Shown here in pieces: positions 60,079 to 64,000 of a stretch of 64,000 nucleotides of DNA. A program made the translations under genes and the position numbers. The number at the start of each line of letters is the position of its first letter. Within the stretch, counting starts at the first letter, position 1. The notes under the pieces were generated by a model, which saw nothing but the letters and a program-made list of their open reading frames with translations, had not been told where the DNA came from and did no database searches. The stretch is from the NCBI RefSeq assembly GCF_018595675.2, contig NZ_CP092333.1, forward strand, positions 3,248,001-3,312,000, written 5' to 3'. Source of the stretch: Flavihumibacter fluvii (lineage in GTDB: Bacteria; Bacteroidota; Bacteroidia; Chitinophagales; Chitinophagaceae).

Positions 60079-60097
60079 AAGCTACATTTAAATAACT

Positions 60098-61327
60098 ATG
60101 GCCATCATAAAACCATTCAAAGCCCTAAGACCTGCACCCGGTAAAGCTGCTGCAGTTGCCGCTCCGCCATATGACGTTTTGAACTCTGCAGAAGCAGCCG
60201 TTCAGGCCGCTGGTAATCCGGATAGCTTCCTGCACATCACCAAATCGGAAATTGACTGTGCGGGCATTGCAGATATTCATACACAAGAGGTCTATGAAAA
60301 AGCAAAAACCAACCTGAAAGAATTCATCAACAGGGGTGTCCTCATCCGGGAAGACAAACCCTGCTATTATATCTATGAGCTGGTGATGCATGGAAGAACA
60401 CAAACAGGACTGGTAGCCGTTTCTTCTATTGATGATTATGAAAATGATATTATTAAGAAACATGAATTCACCAGGCCTGAAAAAGAGCAGGATCGTATCA
60501 ACCATATCAGGACCAGCGGTGCACAGACCGGCAATGTATTTTTAGCTTACCGTGATGTAGCCACCATCAATCATATGATTGATGATTGGAAAAGAAAATT
60601 ACCGGTATATGATTTCACCGCTGCAGATGGCATTTCACACCGCATCTGGGTGATCGATAACCCGGCCACCGTCCAGCAGATCAGTGATCTTTTTGCACAG
60701 GAAGTCCCTTATACCTACATCGCAGATGGCCACCACCGGGCAGCTTCTGCCGCAAAAGTGCGCCGTTCCCTTGAACCGGGATACCACGACCACGCTAATT
60801 ATTTCCTGACCACTTTATTCCCTGCGAACCAGTTGCATATTATGGACTATAACCGCGTGGTGAAAGACCTGAATGGCCATACTGAAACAGGTTTCCTGCG
60901 GGCATTGTACGATGAATTTGAGGTTGAACGGATGCCGGCGGCATTCTCACCAACAAGGCTACACGAATTTGGATTATACCTTGGCGGCCAATGGTATAAA
61001 TTAACATCGAAAGAAGGCACCTATTCAGAAGACCCGATTGGAGTGCTTGATGTGACCATATTATCGGATAAAGTGCTGGATAAATTATTGGGCATTAATG
61101 ACCAGCGAACCGATAAAAGAATTGATTTTGTCGGAGGCATCAGGGGCTTGCATGAACTTGAAAAAAGGGTGGATAGCGGTGAAATGAAACTGGCATTCAG
61201 CCTTCATCCGGTGAGTATTCAACAATTATTTGATATTGCGGATAGCGGAAATGTTATGCCCCCGAAAAGTACCTGGTTTGAACCCAAACTCAGGGATGGG
61301 TTGCTGACACATTTAATTTATGAATGA
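60098..61327 (+). CDS. DUF1015 family protein
   Basis: A 409-residue protein of the DUF1015 (COG4198) family. Family segments are AIIKPFKALRPAPGKAAAVA, APPYDVLN, FTRPEKEQDRINHIRTSGAQ, ADGHHRAASAAK and VGGIRGLHELEKRVDSGEMK. Function is not known; the gene often sits near serine genes, as here, 19 bp after serC, and may aid serine metabolism. No membrane segment. Confidence 0.94.
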   Translation: MAIIKPFKALRPAPGKAAAVAAPPYDVLNSAEAAVQAAGNPDSFLHITKSEIDCAGIADIHTQEVYEKAKTNLKEFINRGVLIREDKPCYYIYELVMHGRTQTGLVAVSSIDDYENDIIKKHEFTRPEKEQDRINHIRTSGAQTGNVFLAYRDVATINHMIDDWKRKLPVYDFTAADGISHRIWVIDNPATVQQISDLFAQEVPYTYIADGHHRAASAAKVRRSLEPGYHDHANYFLTTLFPANQLHIMDYNRVVKDLNGHTETGFLRALYDEFEVERMPAAFSPTRLHEFGLYLGGQWYKLTSKEGTYSEDPIGVLDVTILSDKVLDKLLGINDQRTDKRIDFVGGIRGLHELEKRVDSGEMKLAFSLHPVSIQQLFDIADSGNVMPPKSTWFEPKLRDGLLTHLIYE

Positions 61328-61338
61328 AAACTGAACCC

Positions 61339-62358
61339 ATGAAAAAAGCCCTGTTGTACCTGCTGACCATCCTGGTATCGACGTCCATTTTTGCCCAGGA
61401 AGATGTGAAATCTCTGCAACTGAAAGCACGGAATTTCATGCAACAGGGCGATTACCCCAATGCCACCCTGGTATTGAATAAAGCCATACAACAGGCACCT
61501 GAAAACCTGGACCTTCAAAACGACCTGTTGTTCAATTATTACCTGGCCCAGGACTATTCCCGGGCCATGGAATTGGGGAAAAAGCTGACCAGCCAGCCGA
61601 ATGCAGATATCAGGAGTTACCAGTTGCTGGGACTTACCTACCGTAACATTGAAGAAGTAAAGGAATGTGAACGGCTGTATAAAACAGGTATCAAAGCATA
61701 TCCGAACAGCGGTGTGTTATATAATGAATATGGTGAGTATCTCTGGTCCAGGAAAAAATTAGAGGAAGCCATCGACTGGTGGGAAAAAGGCATTGCGGCG
61801 GATCCTAATTATTCAGGCAATTATTACAATGCCGCGAAATACTATTACCTCACTACAGATAAAGTCTGGAGCCTGGTTTATGGCGAGATCTTTGTAAATC
61901 TAGAAAGTTATAGCCGACGTACACCTGAGATCAAGCAATTATTACTGGATGGGTATAAAAAGTATTTCACCAATATGGATGCCCTGAAAGCCCCAAATGA
62001 GAAAAGCGGATTTGAACAGGCCTTTACCGGCATATTAAATAAATATGCAGCAACCGTGAGCTCAGGAATATCTGCCGGGTCGCTGACTATGTTACGGACA
62101 AAATTCCTTCTGGACTGGTTTGAAAAAGAGCCAGGCAAATTTGCCTTCCGTTTATTTGATTACCAGCGGCAACTGACCCGGGAAGGTTTCTTTGACGCCT
62201 ATAACCAATGGTTATTCGGCGCTGCCCAAAACCTGCCGGATTTCCAGCAATGGACGCAGCAAAACCAAAAGGCCTATGATGGTTTTATTGATTTCCAGAA
62301 AGGAAGGGTATTCAAATTACCTGCCGGACAAAATTACCGGGGCTGGTCCTCCAAATAA
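61339..62358 (+). CDS. Exported TPR protein
   Basis: A 339-residue protein with signal peptide (MKKALLYLLTILVSTSIFAQ) and tetratricopeptide repeats: AQEDVKSLQLKARNFMQQGD, PNATLVLNKAIQQAPENLDL, YSRAMELGKKLTSQPNAD and ECERLYKTGIKAYPNSGVLY. The second half is helical without a known domain. The start at 61339 gives the signal peptide; an ATG at 61324 overlaps the DUF1015 stop in the ATGA style and would add five residues. The partner is unknown. Confidence 0.85.
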   Translation: MKKALLYLLTILVSTSIFAQEDVKSLQLKARNFMQQGDYPNATLVLNKAIQQAPENLDLQNDLLFNYYLAQDYSRAMELGKKLTSQPNADIRSYQLLGLTYRNIEEVKECERLYKTGIKAYPNSGVLYNEYGEYLWSRKKLEEAIDWWEKGIAADPNYSGNYYNAAKYYYLTTDKVWSLVYGEIFVNLESYSRRTPEIKQLLLDGYKKYFTNMDALKAPNEKSGFEQAFTGILNKYAATVSSGISAGSLTMLRTKFLLDWFEKEPGKFAFRLFDYQRQLTREGFFDAYNQWLFGAAQNLPDFQQWTQQNQKAYDGFIDFQKGRVFKLPAGQNYRGWSSK

Positions 62359-62443
62359 TGCTAAAGATTCGCGCTGATTGTCTAAATTGTTGAACCAATA
62401 CCATATTTAACAGCGCATCTTTAAATCTAACGATTGATTGCAT

Positions 62444-64000
62444 ATGGACCAGCCAAAAAGACTCTTTGATTGCATTGAACTTCAATTGCAAACCGAACCT
62501 GTTGCCGATTTATTGGCCGCTAAAGAAGCCGGGGTCTGGAAAAAATATAGTACCCAGGATGTCCGTGACCATGTGAATCAACTGAGTGCCGGATTACTCA
62601 ATTTAGGCATCAGTTGTGGTGATATGAGCGCGGAAGGCAGGGACAAGGTTGCCATACTTTCAAAAAACCGCCCGGAATGGGTTTTTGTAGATCTCGCAGT
62701 CCAGCAGATCGGGGCAATATTAACCCCATTTTATCCCACCATCAATGTAAAGGAGCTGGAATTTGTGCTCAACGATGCTGCCGTAAAAATGATCTTTGTA
62801 AATGATGAAGACCTTTATCATAAAGTATTGAGCGTACAATCAAGAGTGCCGAGCCTGAAACATATTTTCACATTTGAAAAAGTTACTGGGGCAGCGCACT
62901 GGAAAGATGTGATCCGCAATAGCACTGAAGAAGCCCTGCAACAATTACCCGCTATTTCAGCCAGGATAAAATATGAAGACCTTGCTACGATCATATATAC
63001 ATCCGGAACAACAGGAACCCCGAAAGGCGTCATGTTGTCGCATGAGAACATACTGAGCAATGTGATCAGCAGCATAGATTGTGCTTTCCGTGACATCGGG
63101 GTAAAAGGCCAGCGTGCATTAAGTTTCCTTCCATTGAACCATATCTTCGAAAGGATGGTCACCTACATCTACCTGTTTGCCGGTACATCTGTTTATTATG
63201 CCGAGAGCCTTGACACTATTGGCGATAACCTGAAAGAAGTACAACCTTCCCTGTTTACAACTGTTCCCCGTTTATTGGAAAAAGTGTACGAAAAGATCAT
63301 GATGAAGGGCATGGAACTAACCGGCATCAAACGTAAATTATTTTATTGGGCCCACGACCTTGCTGAAAAATTTGAAATAAATAAAGACCTTGGGTTCTGG
63401 TACAATACCCAATTGTCCATAGCCAATAAAATTGTTTTCAGCAAATGGCGGGAAGGATTGGGCGGCAATGTGAGGGCAATAGTAACTGGTGGTGCAGCCT
63501 GCCAGATTAAACTGATCAGGATATTCACCGCCGCAAAAATCCCTATCATGGAGGGATATGGATTAACGGAGACATCACCGGTAATTGCCGTAAACAGGTA
63601 CGTGGAATCTGGCCGGAAATTCGGTACCGTAGGTCCATTGATCCCGGGTGTGGAAGTGAAAATTGCCGAAGATGGCGAAATCTTATGCAAGGGCCCCAAT
63701 ATTATGATGGGTTATTATAAGCGGCCCGATCTTACAGCAGAGGTGATTCATGATAGCTGGTTTGCAACTGGAGACATAGGCCTGTTTGTTGATGAAAAAT
63801 TCCTTAAGATCACCGACCGAAAAAAAGAAATGTTCAAGACCAGTGGTGGTAAATATGTAGCGCCGCTTCCCATAGAAAATAAGTTAAAGGAATCTATGTT
63901 TGTCGAACAACTGATGGTAATTGGCGCAGAAAGGAAATATGTTGGTGCATTGATAGTTCCATCCTTCCCCAACCTGAAAGACTGGTGCCAGAAAAACGGA
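62444..64000 (+). CDS. AMP-dependent acyl-CoA ligase (partial at window end)
   Basis: The first 519 residues of an adenylate-forming enzyme, most likely a long-chain fatty acid-CoA ligase of the FadD15/bubblegum type, which joins CoA to fatty acids using ATP. Signatures in order: VAILSKNRPEWVFVDLAVQQ, the P-loop IYTSGTTGTPKGVMLSHENI, LPLNHIFERM, GYGLTETSPVIAVN, TGDIGLFVDEKFLKITDRKK and FKTSGGKYVAPLPIENKL. The reading frame is open to base 64000, and about 80 residues should lie beyond. ATG at 62444 gives the natural start (MDQPKRLFDCIE). Confidence 0.93.
   Translation, partial: MDQPKRLFDCIELQLQTEPVADLLAAKEAGVWKKYSTQDVRDHVNQLSAGLLNLGISCGDMSAEGRDKVAILSKNRPEWVFVDLAVQQIGAILTPFYPTINVKELEFVLNDAAVKMIFVNDEDLYHKVLSVQSRVPSLKHIFTFEKVTGAAHWKDVIRNSTEEALQQLPAISARIKYEDLATIIYTSGTTGTPKGVMLSHENILSNVISSIDCAFRDIGVKGQRALSFLPLNHIFERMVTYIYLFAGTSVYYAESLDTIGDNLKEVQPSLFTTVPRLLEKVYEKIMMKGMELTGIKRKLFYWAHDLAEKFEINKDLGFWYNTQLSIANKIVFSKWREGLGGNVRAIVTGGAACQIKLIRIFTAAKIPIMEGYGLTETSPVIAVNRYVESGRKFGTVGPLIPGVEVKIAEDGEILCKGPNIMMGYYKRPDLTAEVIHDSWFATGDIGLFVDEKFLKITDRKKEMFKTSGGKYVAPLPIENKLKESMFVEQLMVIGAERKYVGALIVPSFPNLKDWCQKNG

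Overview
The window comes from a Bacteroidota chromosome, most likely a member of the family Chitinophagaceae. The support is indirect but consistent: two SusC/SusD pairs, gliding genes gldD-gldE linked to ssb and mutY, the Bacteroidota-type RicT with a Cys-rich N-terminus, many -7 elements of the TAnnTTTG type, starts without obvious Shine-Dalgarno sequences, and moderate GC. No tRNA, rRNA, CRISPR array, insertion sequence, integrase or phage gene was seen. It reads as core chromosome with a few accessory transport loci.

Layout. 1-4200: birA, then on the minus strand a cell-wall peptidase, a Bcp peroxiredoxin and a small HExxH protein, then two very small proteins. 4.2-12.7 kb (+): carB, a nitroreductase, comEC (split by a frameshift), purH and a DMT exporter. 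12.7-16.0 kb (-): DUF3109 protein, lutB and a deacetylase-like protein. 16.1-24.4 kb: an S12 serine hydrolase, the gldD-gldE-ssb and mutY genes (-), then HU, a TPR protein, a 31-residue basic ribosomal-type protein and RNase G (+). 24.5-34.1 kb (-): two tandem susC-susD pairs. 34.4-41.5 kb: a YugP-type zinc protease (-), then radA, comF, a decayed small gene, glutathione peroxidase, holB and ricT (+). 41.6-49.2 kb: an M20 amidohydrolase, an alpha/beta hydrolase, a lipoprotein, and a TonB-dependent receptor next to a LytS/LytTR two-component pair. 49.5-57.1 kb (-): a TetR-TolC-adaptor-RND efflux operon ending in an AIM24 gene. 57.3-64.0 kb (+): DUF502, zinc phospholipase C-like, serC, DUF1015, TPR protein and a long-chain acyl-CoA ligase cut by the window end.

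How genes fit together. The efflux operon seems autoregulated: a perfect 11-bp inverted repeat overlaps a near-consensus promoter directly before tetR. comEC, comF, radA and ssb are all DNA-uptake or recombination functions, but comEC is split at an A6 run, so natural competence may be lost here, or the base call may be wrong. The two susCD pairs have no glycan hydrolase or sigma/anti-sigma partner in the window, so their substrate cannot be read from context.

Most notable observations: the comEC frameshift; an orphan rho-independent terminator with a possible promoter before radA (small RNA or attenuator); a 7-bp periodic repeat (AGNNAGC) at four sites between genes; a palindrome at the carB promoter; a CarB that ends before the allosteric domain; and two decayed gene fragments. 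I found no clear undescribed multi-gene system.
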